Below are positions 32,866-44,460 of a stretch of DNA of 64,000 nt, in pieces. Numbering within the stretch: position 1 is the stretch's first letter; each line of letters opens with the position of its first letter. This DNA comes from Phascolarctos cinereus (lineage: Eukaryota > Chordata > Mammalia > Diprotodontia > Phascolarctidae): NCBI RefSeq assembly GCF_002099425.1, contig NW_018344059.1, forward strand, positions 6,336,001 to 6,400,000. The letters run 5' to 3'. Under the pieces are notes generated by a model. It made no database searches, was not told the origin of the DNA, and was given only the letters and a program-made list of their open reading frames with translations. The translations under genes and the position numbers were made by a program.

Positions 32866-35029
32866 TTGTGCTTGGAAGAAAAGCCAGCATGTGCAGCCCA
32901 GGCTCTTCAGGGAGTGGGTCCAGTGTGGTATTTTTAGCATGTGACCCTTTCCCGTTTGTTCAGCCACTCTAAAAATATATACCACCCTCTCTTCCTAATT
33001 GGCACCATTTGTCATCCTCCATCCTTGCCTTTCACACATGGAACCATTGTTCATGAATATTTATTTACCCTCTGGGAGGCATCTCTGTGTGTGTCTCTCT
33101 CTCCTGGAAGCTGACTTGCCTGGAGCCTGGGACAAGGTAGGGGTCCTTGTCTCAGAAGGCTTTACTTTGATGCTGCAGCCAGACAGTTCCTCAGTCTGGT
33201 ATCTGCCTCCCCCTATCCCTAGCCTGTCCAGTTGTATTCCTTCCTGCTTTGTTGGTTTGGCTGTCTCTGTATAATCTCGGCATCTGAGAACTTGACCTGA
33301 GCTGTGCACATTTGCCACCATACCTGGACATCTTTCCTTGTAATCACTTCTTTTCTGGGGACCAAACCTGGCATTTTGTAGCCTGTCAGACTGGGGATCC
33401 TGTTTTGGGCACTCATCTCTCAAGATCTATTCTGTGTTCTCTGCAGTGGCTGTAGAGAGCTAGCAGGCCTCGGGATTCTTCTCCTTCCCGTCAAAGTCTT
33501 TGCTTGTCAGCTGCATTGACAAGAAAGCACTGGCAGCTTTGAAAAGTGCAGGAGCCCGGAGCCTGCCTCGAGGATGTTCACTGAGCTGTGTGCTCCCCAG
33601 AGCAGGTTTTCTCTCTGTGGCCAAGCCCCTCGACCTGCCTGGAGATCAGGTGATGACTGAAGGGAGAGACTGACAGGCTGGGCATTTGCAATGAGATTAT
33701 TATGAATACAGATTTCCACTATGCGAGCGTGTTTCATCTGAAGGCATTTCAGACACTTTCTTTGGCCTCCTTAAGGGAAGATAGTGTTATTATCACTCTA
33801 AAAGGACCCCAAAGATCATTCTGCCTCTTTTCCTGCTTCCAAGTGTGAAGGCCTCTTCTGGAGCCCAGACAAATGGATGTTTCTCCTCCCATTAAACATT
33901 GTGATTGAAGGAACTTCCATAGTTTCTCATTTCAGTGTCTGTCACATACTGCACATTGTCTCGCGATTATTTCCTAGTGTCTGGCTCAAATCCATCCGGC
34001 TTTAATAGCCCACTGCTCTTTGCCGGCCCTGAGGAGCACTGAAGAGTAGCTGTTACAACTTTTCAGAGTTGTGGAAGATCATCGTTTTTCATCTGAGGAA
34101 ATGAAAATGGACAGATTGTATTGCCTATTTCCCCACAGGCGAAAACTGCCTGATTAATAATGAGTAAGGGTGTGGTAGGTTGTGGTTAGGCTGAGCCCAG
34201 AACTCAGGTGCCCAAGATAAATCCCCCAAGGCCCTTTATTGCCTTGTCCTCTCCCCAGCATCCTTGGCCCCAGATTAATTAAGCTTCTGACACTAAGAGG
34301 TGATTTCTACCGGTCATTTCTGTCTACCCCCACCTCCTCTTACCATAGTAAGGCCTTTGGTGGCTTCTCAGTTATAGCTGTTAGTGGAGTTGATCTTCCT
34401 GTCCTTTAATGTGGGTTTTAAAATGTTTTATAGCTTTGTACTTTCTCACATTTCAAGCATATTCCTGACCCAGACATTTCTGACCACAAAGACCATTTCC
34501 CCCTCTCTCCTCCCTTTTCATCACCCTCTCCAGTTCTATAGCATACAGCTTCCTTGCCAGCCTCAGAGGCACACAGTTTTTTGCATTTTTTTCCTATGTA
34601 ATTTAAATGACAAAAGTCTCACTGGCCAGGCACATTGATCTGTGACAGCAGACAGAAGCAGGGTGGTGGGTGTGGATACCTTATTTGGTAGACAGATTCT
34701 GCATAGATAGCTGAGTTCTAATAAGTCCTTTCATGTCATTCATTTTCTTATTAGTTACCCAAATATTCTCTCATATCGGTTAAAAAATTATGTGACAAAA
34801 TGGTTTCAGGAAAAATCCTATGATTCTAAACAGTATCAGTGGCCTAGCTCTGAGGCCAAACTCCTCCATTAAATAAGTTTATGAATCCTTAAGTAAATTT
34901 GTCGTCTTATCAGTGATAAGGTCTCTTTCCACTCATGCACCCTCCCTTAAAACTATTCCCTGCAGTCATAACTTGAGTGATTTTTGTCTGTATTTCTCTC
35001 TAAATCCTCTAGAGAGGGTGTTTCACTGT
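32866..35029. other. Non-coding intron, largely repeat-free
   Basis: No transposon is recognised in about 2.1 kb. Open frames at 32999-33274 (+) and 33061-33423 (-) overlap antisense and carry no known motif. The segment 33900-34150 contains several CpGs and looks evenly composed; it is a candidate for a conserved non-coding element only by appearance. Confidence 0.4.
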
Positions 35030-36316
35030 GTACTGGAGGTCTTCCTATATCTTTTGGTTTTTCTTTTAACATATATTTTATTGTTTTGACATTAGTAACT
35101 TCCTAACAAAGAATGCTTCCCCAACATTTCTTGTCAAAAAAAACAACCCCAAAATGTAATCAGTATAGCAAAACTGCTTAATACATAGTGATTGTGATTG
35201 ACAGTGAAAGTGATTGATACTTTCCATTTTAAAAAAATTCTGTTAAATAGAAATGAAGGCTTTGTACTTTAATAATTTAAAACCCTCTCCCTATTCTGAA
35301 TTTACTTGTTTTTAATTCCATGGTTCTGAAGAGGTCTAGAGATTTGGGGTGCTGCTGGGAACCCCCGAGATTGTGACGCCGGATCCTGCTTGAATGAATT
35401 CAACTCAGATTTTCTTCCAGCCAGAGAAAAAGTTTATTAGAGATAAAACATATAGGCCAGGTGACACCAGGTGATGCCAGGTGAGCGGGCATGAAAAAAG
35501 GTCAGCCTTTGGGGCATGAGAGATTCTCAGTGTATTAGAGATACAGGCCAGACTCTTAAGGAATCTGAACATTAGTAACGCCCGTGGGGATGAGCGGGCA
35601 TGAGAAAGTCTCAGCCTTTTGGGTATGAGATTCTCAGCGTGTGCATGGGGGCCTGGGTGGATTTTTTATACACTGAAGTAACTTTGGGTGGCCAGAGAAG
35701 GGGGCTGGGAAGAGACTAGGTGAGAATTCCCATTGGAAGGTCTGAGAGACTGAATGGACAATGGGAATAGATAATGAAGGGAACTGAAAGGTGTGAAAGG
35801 CATCTGCATAAGATCAAAAGGTGGGGCTAGGGCTTTCAAAGGGAGATAAGAGGAGTTGATAAGGAACCCTTGGAGACCAGAGTAAGGGCTTTCTGGGGCC
35901 CGTAGACACAAGGGAGCGAAATTCTATTAGGGTGGGGGGCAAAGGCACATCTAAATAAGATTAAACGGTAAGGCTAAGGCTTTCAAAGGGAGATGAGGGG
36001 CTGGGGCCTATAGACAAATGGGAGTCAGATTCCCTTTGGGTCAAGGGGCTAAGATCTTGGCTTGGGCCCACACCCCCATCAGTTCTAGTCATGTTTGAGA
36101 TTGGGTTTCTCTTACTTCACTCTGTTGAAATTCATATAGGTCTTCCAGTATTTCTTTATAGCATTCATATTTGTTGTTCCTTAATATACAATAATATTCT
36201 ATTATATTCGTATACCACAGTGTGTTAAAATATTCCCTAATTGTTGGTATCTTTTTTTCCCTATAGCTTCTTTAACATTTACCTTTTCTGTGTTTGCCAA
36301 TTTGATGCCTGTATGG
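35030..36316 (-). mobile_element. Older L1, 3' UTR and ORF2 end, antisense, split by an LTR
   Basis: Left of the LTR, 35030-35352 resembles the diverged L1 3' UTR. Right of it, 36082-36316 has 'cttacttcactctgttgaaa', 'tcatataggtcttccagtat', 'aatattctattatattcgta' and 'taccacagtgtgttaaaata', the reversed ORF2 C-terminus. The two sides fit as one element interrupted by the LTR, though the left side is weak. Confidence 0.55.
35353..36081 (-). mobile_element. Solo endogenous-retrovirus LTR, antisense
   Basis: About 730 bases bounded by TGCTGGG on the left and CCCCATCA on the right, an imperfect short inverted repeat of the TG...CA type. On the minus strand a TATAAAAA box lies at about 35663-35670 and an AATAAA signal at 35433-35438, so U3, R and U5 run from right to left. 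The U3 part holds a direct duplication (35796-35925 and 35941-36031). No internal retroviral sequence lies on either side, so it is a solo LTR, a fossil left by recombination. The gammaretrovirus-like class is a guess from layout. A 4-6 base target duplication was not evident. Confidence 0.75.
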
Positions 36317-36579
36317 TGCTCTGGTTGTTGTTGGAAAATATGCTGCCTCCTACTTACACTGAGCTTATCTTGTCATTGCTCTTTGGGTCATTGCAAATAC
36401 TATTCTGCAGAGACTATGTTGTGCCATGTTTGTCAAGTATATATTCTCATCAAATGAACATTGATATTAAAGTAGTGAATTTTTTGAAGGAAATATGTAG
36501 CTCCAGATCATTAAAAGTAGTACTATGTCATTTCCCAAATGTGGGCCAGGCCTGATCGATTCCTTTCATTCACTTCAGG

Positions 36580-37860
36580 GCACCATTTATTGTCCTTTTA
36601 ACTCACTGAGCTGCCTTTCCAACTATGTGCTGTAATTAGGTTTGAACATTTTTTTTTCTTCTGCTTTGATTTTCCCATGTTGGATAGCTAGATTGTCTCA
36701 AGTGAATGTGAATGTTCACTTTTGAATATCTGGATTCTTTGAACTGGCAATTTGTTTTCCTTGTTCAAAAATTGTGGGGATGTTTTCTTGTATTTTTTTT
36801 TTTTTGCATTATTACATTCAGGATTTTTGGTTTGTATTCTTCAGGGTGACCCAAGATCCTTAAGTTGTCTCTATGAATACTATCTTTGAGGTCAATATGC
36901 TTTTTGCTTCTCTTTTTCTAGATTGTTCTTCACTCCTATGCATTTGCATTTCCAACCAGCTATTCTCACTTTTGTTTCATTGGTGAGACTTGCCACTATG
37001 GTGTCAAGCTTTTCTATTCTACCGATTGTTTCTGCCGTGTAGGTCATAAATTCTGCTTTCGTGATTCCTATTTCTCCTTTAAACCATTTGGCAACATCCT
37101 GCTGTGGCTGTTTGCTTTCTTGGAACTCCACTGAGTTCCTTGCCTTATCAGGTGTTGATTTATTTTCCTTTGTCTTGCAATAGTTATTCATAGTTTGGAC
37201 TTGCTTAGTTGGTCTGGAGTTCATATTCAAATTTGTTATTAACCCCTTCCCTGTTGATTTATCTGTTCATGGCCCAGGTCTTGAATTGGGTTTTCTTCTT
37301 TCTGAGATCATTGGTAGTTTAAATCATTTTTTCCCCTTATGTTCCCTATCATTCACTTTCTGATTCTTTCCCATTTGATGGTGGTTACATCAAAACCATC
37401 TCAGCTTTTCCCAAGCTGGGCAATTCATATTTCACTGGCCCCAACTGCATGCTAGACTCTTTTCCTTGAGCTTAATGAAATGACCTTACAATCACACAAC
37501 CTGTTGTGTCCCATTTCCCTCAGTTCTCTAGTTGAGCTCTGTTGTAGCTGTGGGTCTGCTGTTTCTGCCTTTTGATTTTCCAAAGCACTCGGAGGAAGGG
37601 GCAGGGTAGAGTTGGGGAGTGGGGAGGCAGTGAAGAGTGATGGAATTCAGGGTTAGTGAATTGCCTTCTCTGTTGTTAGTTCTTTGACTTGTTACCTCAT
37701 TAGAGTTCTTTGTGTCACTATGGGTACACCTGAAATTGCTTTATTTCCTGTGTTTAATTCCTTTTTTCAAGAGATTTGAGAAGTCATGAGGATCAGGGAA
37801 AAATGTCTAGTCCTCCATCTTATTAGTCACATGACCTGAAAAGCTACTTTTGAATCTCAG
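36580..37860 (-). mobile_element. Probable older L1 5' region (5' UTR and ORF1), antisense
   Basis: The minus frame 36892-37230 (112 codons) is Lys/Glu-rich with coiled-coil character (TAETIGRIEKLDTIVASLTNETK), as in L1 ORF1 N-terminal regions. The right end carries 'gtcctccatcttattagtca', which in reverse resembles the AAGATGGAGGA start of a 5' UTR. No RRM or C-terminal ORF1 domain is visible. The stretch 36317-36579 between this and the L1 on the left is not assigned. Confidence 0.45.
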
Positions 37861-38789
37861 TAATGAGACCTGGAAGTCAGGACAGTGTCATCTGCTGACA
37901 GGAACATCTGCAGCATCTCACTATTAAAAGGGAATCCCTGTTCTGTCCAGACTAATTTTTTATGTTGCGTGGGGAAAATTAAAACAACAGCCAAACATAT
38001 CTTTTTCATATGTCATGCCCCCCATCCACATCCCATTTTGATGCCATTAATACTGTTATAGATACCAGACACCCAGTCACAAGAGATGTATTCCTGTTAA
38101 ACAAGATAGATAGAAATGTAGAGAATGAGTGAAATGGAACCGACATGGCATCTCATCAGGGTGTGGACATGTCATCACATTGAAGCCTGGAGAATGCTAG
38201 AGAGGACTTGACCCTTGCCAAGTAGTGTCATGTCAGGAAAGGAGGTTTAGGCATTGGGTGGAGCCAGTAAAGACTGGGATTTCTTTCAGTCCATTTTCCA
38301 AGGTGACAAAGGAAGTGGTGGAAACCCTGTGCTTGTTTGGAAGTCTGCCAGAGGCTTGTACCTTCATAAGTTATACTTCTGCCATATTCACTGTAGCTGG
38401 CACAAGCCCTGACTTGAGAGCAGACAGCCTTTTCTTGGCTCCCTCCTCGCTTCTTAATTAGAGAGATGGGGGTTAGGGAGAGAGGGAAGTTTGGAGCCTG
38501 TCACCTGACCTCCCATTTTACACAGGTAGCCCTTTAGCAGAGCCCAACACAGGTAGCCCAGTTTCTCTGCACCAGCTCCCCCACCTTTCTCCTCACTGGC
38601 AAAACCCAGAAACCAGCAGGCTCAAAGTAGGGAAGTTGAAGCTCAGAGTTGAAGTGATTTAGGCCACCGTAAATCTGAATTTTATGTATTTGTGGCTAGG
38701 TAAGGTTCACCTTTCCCTCTCCTCAGAGGAAGATAGCAAAGAGGGCATTATTATTAGAAATACAATGTTCGTATCTGGATGGTGCTTCT
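37861..38789. other. Non-coding intron, no recognised feature
   Basis: No exon or repeat recognised. Confidence 0.4.
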
Positions 38790-38995
38790 CATCTAAGGTC
38801 TTATATGTTTATCTGTATCCTGGTGATATCAGGAGAAAATAAGAATTTTTCACATCCCTCTCCAGACAGAAGAGTGAATTGAAATTCTAAGGTTATTGAC
38901 TTGTTCAAGACCACCCAGTATTCACGGAGGTAGAACTAGAGCCCAAGTCTCTATCTCCCTGGAAGTGAATACCTTTTCTACCACATCCTGAAACT
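38790..38995 (-). mobile_element. MIR SINE, antisense
   Basis: 'ctcatctaaggtcttatatg', 'agaagagtgaattgaaattc', 'gttcaagaccacccagtatt', 'aggtagaactagagcccaag' follow the reversed MIR. Confidence 0.65.
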
Positions 38996-39129
38996 TTTTT
39001 GTTTTTGTAATTTTCATCCTAAAGTTTTACTACAGAGCATTTGTCCAGAATAGTTACTTCATTAGTGGAATTCCCATGGTGGGAAGATTTGCTCCCTCTC
39101 CCCACTTTTCCCACCCCCTTCCTGCTGAT

Positions 39130-39255
39130 CATGACACCACTGAAATTTATATGGTTGTCTAAAGCACAGTGAAATTACGTGGCTTTTCCATGGTCATATG
39201 GTCTTTAAGGTTGGCATCTCTGTCCAGACTATACCATGTTGCCTCCCCTCATGAT
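39130..39255 (-). mobile_element. Possible MIR SINE, antisense
   Basis: 'cacagtgaaattacgtggct', 'ccatggtcatatggtcttta' and 'ggcatctctgtccagactat' resemble a decayed reversed MIR. Confidence 0.35.
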
Positions 39256-39439
39256 ACCAGAAATGTAAATTGAAATACTGCTTCCAGTTTTCCACATTAT
39301 GACTAATCTGTTTAGGAATAATCTGTACATGCCTGCTGCATCCTCCAAATTAGCTGAATGGGTTTTTCTGCTTTTTTCAGTTATTCATTAGCACAAATAA
39401 TTGGGTGCTGGCAATATATGAAAAACTGTCATCTTGCTG

Positions 39440-39870
39440 TTTTATTCTGTCCTCCTCTTACTTTGCCTGGAGTATTATATCCAGCTCTGAGTGCTGTAGT
39501 TAAGAGGGCCGTGAAAAATTTAGAACAGGATTAGAGACAGGACAGAGATGATTTGAAAGGTATGTGGAGAAAATGATAAGAAGAAATGGGAAGATCTAGC
39601 CTGGAAGAGAAAGAACTGAGGGATGGCCACATAATAGTCTTAAAGGGTATGAAGGGATGTTATACAAAGGATAATTTCTGTTTCCCCTCGGGCAGAGTGA
39701 GAGAAATTGTGCTGACATTGGAACAGAGGGAATTTACATCGTAAATTTGTATGTGCTTTTTAGGCTACAGAATGTTAAGTGAGAGGTTGAGCCAGCTCTC
39801 TCCCGTTTACAGTCATGCTTGCGGTCAGGGGATTGAACTAGAAGACATAAAGTAGTCTTTCTATCTTCAA
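39440..39870 (+). mobile_element. L3/CR1 LINE 3' region, sense
   Basis: 'tgcctggagtattatatcca', 'gctctgagtgctgtagttaa', 'agcctggaagagaaagaact', 'taatagtcttaaagggtatg', 'agaatgttaagtgagaggtt' follow the L3 end of RT and 3' UTR in sense. Confidence 0.7.
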
Positions 39871-39989
39871 GAGAGCCAGAAGCATCTGTTTTGCACCCCA
39901 CAAGGACATTTTACTCTATAACTCTATTGGACATAAACATATACCTTTGTCACTCTGTTGGTTGACATTTGTGGTGGGCAGTCTCCTGC

Positions 39990-40385
39990 ACTACCCAAGA
40001 GCTATTGCAGTAGTCTAGGTGAAAGGAGATAAGAGTCTGCACCAGAGTATCTGCAGTGTGAGGAGAGAGAAGCAAACCTGCATGAGAGATGTTGTGAAGG
40101 AAGCAACAAGACTTGGCTTGGCAGCAGACTGGGTGGAAGGAGTGAGTATGATAGACAATTTGATATTGACATCAGTGTTGCGAGGTTGGGTGACTGCAAG
40201 GATGGTGATGCCTTTGGCATTGGAAAGCGGGGAGGATTTGGTGCAAAGATGATAAGTTCTGTTTTGGACATGTTGAGTTGGCAATGGTTAAGAGATGTCG
40301 AGTTTGAGATGTCCAGTGGGCAGTTGGTAATGCAAGGCTGGCAATCATCTGCATAGAGATCATAATTGCACTCAATATTAATAGA
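39990..40385 (-). mobile_element. L2 LINE RT-end fragment, antisense
   Basis: The minus frame 40002-40271 begins MSKTELIIFAPNPPRFPMPKASPSLQSPNLATL, the L2 RT C-terminal segment (MSKTELIIF is a signature of the family). A second frame overlaps, so it has shifted. The right end is the 'gcatagagatcataattgca' YADD-side text. Confidence 0.85.
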
Positions 40386-40389
40386 AGGA

Positions 40390-40790
40390 GAAGAGAAGAA
40401 ATGGCAAGAACCTGGGAAAACTTGTATAAATTGACACTATGTGAAGTGAGTAGAATCAGAACAAATTATATAACAACACCAACATCATGAAGACAAACAA
40501 CTTGGAAAGACTTAGTGGCTCCAGAGTGCTGCTAATGAAACCTGCTACATTCTTCCTGACACAGGGTTAATGGGCTTGAGGTTCATGTAAACATTTTTAG
40601 ATATATGTAGATTTTTTTTTGCTTGATTTTATATATTTGTCACTAGAATTTTGGTGTCCTTTTTATTTGGTGGGGAAGGTGGTACTGGTGATAGTGTTGT
40701 GCTCTCTCTCCCTCCCTTATCCCCAAACAAACAAAAAGAGGAAAATGGATGCACTTGGAAAATAGAAGGTTCAAAGGGAGACATTGACAA
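40390..40790 (+). mobile_element. Older L1 3' end, sense
   Basis: 'aagaacctgggaaaacttgt', 'gtgaagtgagtagaatcaga', 'agacaaacaacttggaaaga' and 'ttgcttgattttatatattt' are the end of ORF2 and the 3' UTR of the same older L1 lineage as 47215-48765. Confidence 0.7.
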
Positions 40791-41049
40791 AGTATCATAA
40801 ACATGCTGAATTTATTATGTCATTTTTTTAAAAGGCAAGTTGCATATAATCATGAGTCACAGCTTCACTCTTCTTTTCCATAAAAAAATTTCTTTTCTTG
40901 AGGTTACATTTAGAATTTTTTTAAAGGAAATGTTAATTACAACAATCCAGTAGAATAACCACATTTCTTTTTAATAAGGTTTTTAGATGGGTAAATTAGG
41001 AGACTGCTGTAAATAAAATTTACTGTTTATTAAAGTCATGTGGGTTTGG

Positions 41050-41960
41050 CGATTATAGAGTTAGGTGCATTTTGAACTGGTTGAATGACCAAATCCAGAC
41101 AGTCATTCGTGGCTTAATGTTGATAGGAAAGATGAGTGCCTCCCTAAGTGAGTGATCCTCTCTAGGGATTTGTGCCTGACGTGGTGCTATTTAATTTTTT
41201 TTTTCAGTGATTTGGATAAAGGCAAGGAGTGCAAAGCTCAATTTTATAGTTAACATAAAACTTGGAGCACTAGTTAACATGTTGGATAATAGATCAATCC
41301 AAAACAAATATTTTAAGCTAGAATTTGAGGCAAAATTTAGTAAAAAGGGATTTAAAAGAAATAAATGTAAACCTGTAAATTTGATTTTTGAACCAAAGTA
41401 CAAGATAGGAGAGGTTCAATTAGACTGAGACCTGGGTATTTTCGTGTTTTGTAAGTAAGGGCAAATGTATATAGTAGCCAAAAACTAATGTGACTTGTCC
41501 TACGTGTAGAGGGGCTATTCCTTAAGATTGGAATGTTGTGTTTAGTTATGAATCCCACATTTTAGGAAGGAATTTAATAAAACTAGAAATTTTCCTGAGA
41601 AGATGAGACCTGGATAGTGGAAGGGGGGCCTCAAGGTTGTCAGGCAGTATGAGGATCAGATGATGGAATGGGGAAGAAGAGAAAATGGGGGGGTGTGGAC
41701 AGCTGCTTTGAAGTGTTTTAAGGGTAGTCACGTGGAAGAAAGATTCGATTTATTCTCCTTTTACCCAGAGGACAGAGCTCAGAGCAATGGGTGGAAGTTG
41801 CAGTCTATGAGGGTAGCAGAAATCGTCCTCAGATTCAGAGAGCCCCCCTAAGGATTCCTCGGCTGCCCTGGGATCTCTTGACATCTTCACTTGTGGGACT
41901 CTTGTTGAGGGGACTGTCATTCAGCCATGGGTTGATCTAGATTACTTCACAGGTGCCTCC
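41050..41960 (+). mobile_element. L3/CR1 LINE, RT and 3' region, sense
   Basis: 'cattttgaactggttgaatg' corresponds to the CR1 'NWLND' stretch. The frame 41207-41428 reads VNIKLGALVNMLDNRS and ends YKIGEVQLD, matching the CR1 order DDTKLGG...LDDR...KYRMGE. Further right, 'cccacattttaggaaggaat' and 'agcaatgggtggaagttgca' are in order. Frames are decayed. Confidence 0.85.
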
Positions 41961-42852
41961 CAATTCAGATTCTGCAGGACAGAGAAGTAGGAGATAGCAG
42001 CTTTCAGAATTTTTCTGCGGCTTTTAATAGCTCTTGCTATTAAAATAGCTCTATTAAACTTGAACTACAGTAGCTCAAAGAGCCCCTCTCCAAAGGTCCC
42101 ATCAGTTGTCTCCTTTTCATTTTGTCTCAGTGTTCTGGCATCTGGGCTCAGCATGAACGCTTTCTGAACTAGACCTTCAGATGTGGTTCAGGTGTATTAG
42201 GCGTGTTTAGAGAATCTAGCTGCCCTGTATGGGAGCCGAGTTTAATTTATCCAAATGTTTTGTCCTTTACCTGGAGTATGAGAGGACTGTTGTATGTTGG
42301 TTGTATGTTGGTATGGTTGTTTACTTCATTTTCTCTCTTCTCATTCTTCTCTGAAATCCTTGTATTAATAATTTTTTACACTGATGAAATATTCCATTCA
42401 TTTACCACAATTTGTTTAGCCAGCACCCAGTTTATGGCCATCGATTTTGTTTCCAATTCTCTTGTTCCCCAAAAGGTGCCTTTATAAATATTTTGGTGTG
42501 TATGGGACCTTCCTTTTTTGCCTTTGACTGCCCTGGGGTATATCCCTAGCAGTGGGAACTATGAATGAAGGGAAATGGCAACTTTAGTTCTTCATCCCTG
42601 CTCCACCCCCTCCCCAATGACAATTCACCTAATTCTGTGCCATTAATATTGTTTTTAAAACATTTTCCTTCTTTTTTATTAACTTAGCAAATCTCAACAA
42701 CAAACCTGAACATAAAATACAAAAAACAACAAAGATTGCATGTGAAGCCATGAATTTATATTCCATACTTTAAGTGTATTGATAGTAATTTTCAGTACCA
42801 AAATCACCCTCTTTGTGTTCCCTACAGATCTCTATGTTTTCTTCAGTGTATT

Positions 42853-42989
42853 TTTTTTTTATTTTGGTGAGGGCAGTTGGGTTAAGTGACCTGCCCAGCG
42901 TCACACAGCTAAGGAATATTATGTGTCTGAGGCCAGATTTGAACTCAGGTCCTCCTGACTCCAGGGCTGATGCTCCATCTAGGTGCCCC
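42853..42989 (-). mobile_element. tRNA-derived marsupial SINE, antisense, inside old L1
   Basis: Starts with a T tract and 'gttgggttaagtgacctgcc', 'cagcgtcacacagctaagga', 'gatttgaactcaggtcctcc', ends 'gctccatctaggtgcccc'. The 9-base word cagtgtatt at 42844-42852 and 42990-42998 is an exact target duplication. Likely the same subtype as 22244-22396. Confidence 0.88.
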
Positions 42990-43024
42990 CAGTGTATTCT
43001 TCTAATGTTTTATTGACATCATTC

Positions 43025-43135
43025 AAAGCTGGCCTCATACCCTTACTATCTGTGTGACTCTGGGCAAGTCACTTGCTTTGTCTGCCTCAATTTGTTCAAC
43101 TCCAAAAGGGGTAGACACTTAATAAATGCTTGTTT
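43025..43135 (+). mobile_element. MIR-like SINE fragment
   Basis: 'ctatctgtgtgactctgggc', 'aagtcacttgctttgtctgc', 'ctcaatttgttcaactcc' and 'acacttaataaatgcttgtt' follow the MIR core with its L2-like tail. Confidence 0.65.
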
Positions 43136-44460
43136 CTCTTTCTCCCTCCCTTGCTTCTTCTCTCTCTATTTTTACCCAGCCCCATGTCCCTGACCCTATC
43201 AAGAGGTTTCCTGTGTAAAAAAAAAAAATGAGTATAATCAAGCAAAACAAAGAAGCACATTATGTGTATCTGAAAAATGTCTGTCTCCTGCACTTTTAGT
43301 CTAGCTCAGTGGTGGGAGGTGTGCTTCATCGTGATTCATCTGAAGTTTTGATTGATCACTGCAGTGATCAGAGTTCTCAAGTATTACAAAGGTGTTTTCC
43401 TTTCCATTGCTGTATGAAGTCTCCTTGTTTTGTTCATTTAACTCGGCATTAGTTTGTCTGACTCTTTTGAAGTTAACTTAATCTCCATTTCTTGTGGTAC
43501 AATAATACTCCAACTTCTCGGTCGATGATTGCTGCAGCAGACAGTGTTGCTGCTCATATTTCTGTGCATGTGGGTTCTTTCTCTGTCTTTGACCTCTTTG
43601 GGGGGTATGCACCAGGTCGTGTTATCTTGGTGGCACAGGGTACGTGTAAGGCTCAGTGACTTTGGGTGTGGGTCCAAGCTGCTTTCCAGAATGACCAGAC
43701 CAATTCACAACTCTGCCTCTACTGCTTTTGTGTTCCTGTCCTTCCACATTCTCTTCACTAATTGCCATGTTTTCCTTCTGTCATTCTTTCCAATCTTGTG
43801 GGTGTAAAGTATACCCCTAGAATTGTAATAATTTACATTTCTCTTGTTAATGAGAGGAATCTTTTTTGTTTTTAGATATATCTTGATGGCTTACTTTTTT
43901 TTAAATTTGAAAACTTTCTGTTCTTTGACCATTTATTGGGTAATGGCACTTTTTCTTATGTATTTCTGTGCAGAAATTTGCTGCAGTTAACTCCCATCTA
44001 GTTTTAACTGCATTTATTTTGCCTGTGTAAAAGCTTTTCAGTTTTCTGTAACAAAATTATACCTTTTCTATTCTATGATCACTTCAGTTGCCTGTTTACT
44101 TAAGAATTTTCTCTCTAGCCATAGGTGTAAAAGGTAACTCTATCCTTTCTCCTCATTTGTTTGTGGTATTATGATTTTTTTTTTGTTATTTAGGTCATAT
44201 ATCTATTTGCAGGTTGTTGTGGTATATGATAGCAGATATTAGTCTAACTGTAAATTGTGCTAAGCTGCCATTCCAGTGAACCCAGAAATTTTGGTCGAAT
44301 GCTTGGTGTCCTTGGGTTTTGCCATTAATTTTCAAAAGAGAATCCAGTGCTTTTAAATTATCTAGGGTCATGGCACTATTGACTTCTGCATGGTCACCCT
44401 GCTTCTCCCCCACCCCCCACCCCCATGTCCCTGGACTTTTTTGTTGATTCAAGCAAAAGT

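Larger units (their letters stand above)
42320..44460 (-). mobile_element. Older L1 copies, antisense, with SINE insertions
   Basis: 42320-42620 is an ORF2 C-terminus ('atgaaatattccattcattt', 'ttgtttagccagcacccagt'). 42640-44460 is a second, longer piece: 3' UTR, then ORF2 in reverse with 'catttcttgtggtacaataa', 'tttctgtgcatgtgggttct', 'tccagaatgaccagaccaat', 'gaccatttattgggtaatgg'. Both are more diverged than the L1 at 3712-5366 and have no useful frame. The second holds a SINE at 42853-42989 and a MIR-like piece at 43025-43135. Confidence 0.75.

Noticed and set aside
36892-37230. 112-codon coiled-coil protein
   Set aside because: Probably L1 ORF1 of an older family; no promoter, splice sites or host-gene similarity.
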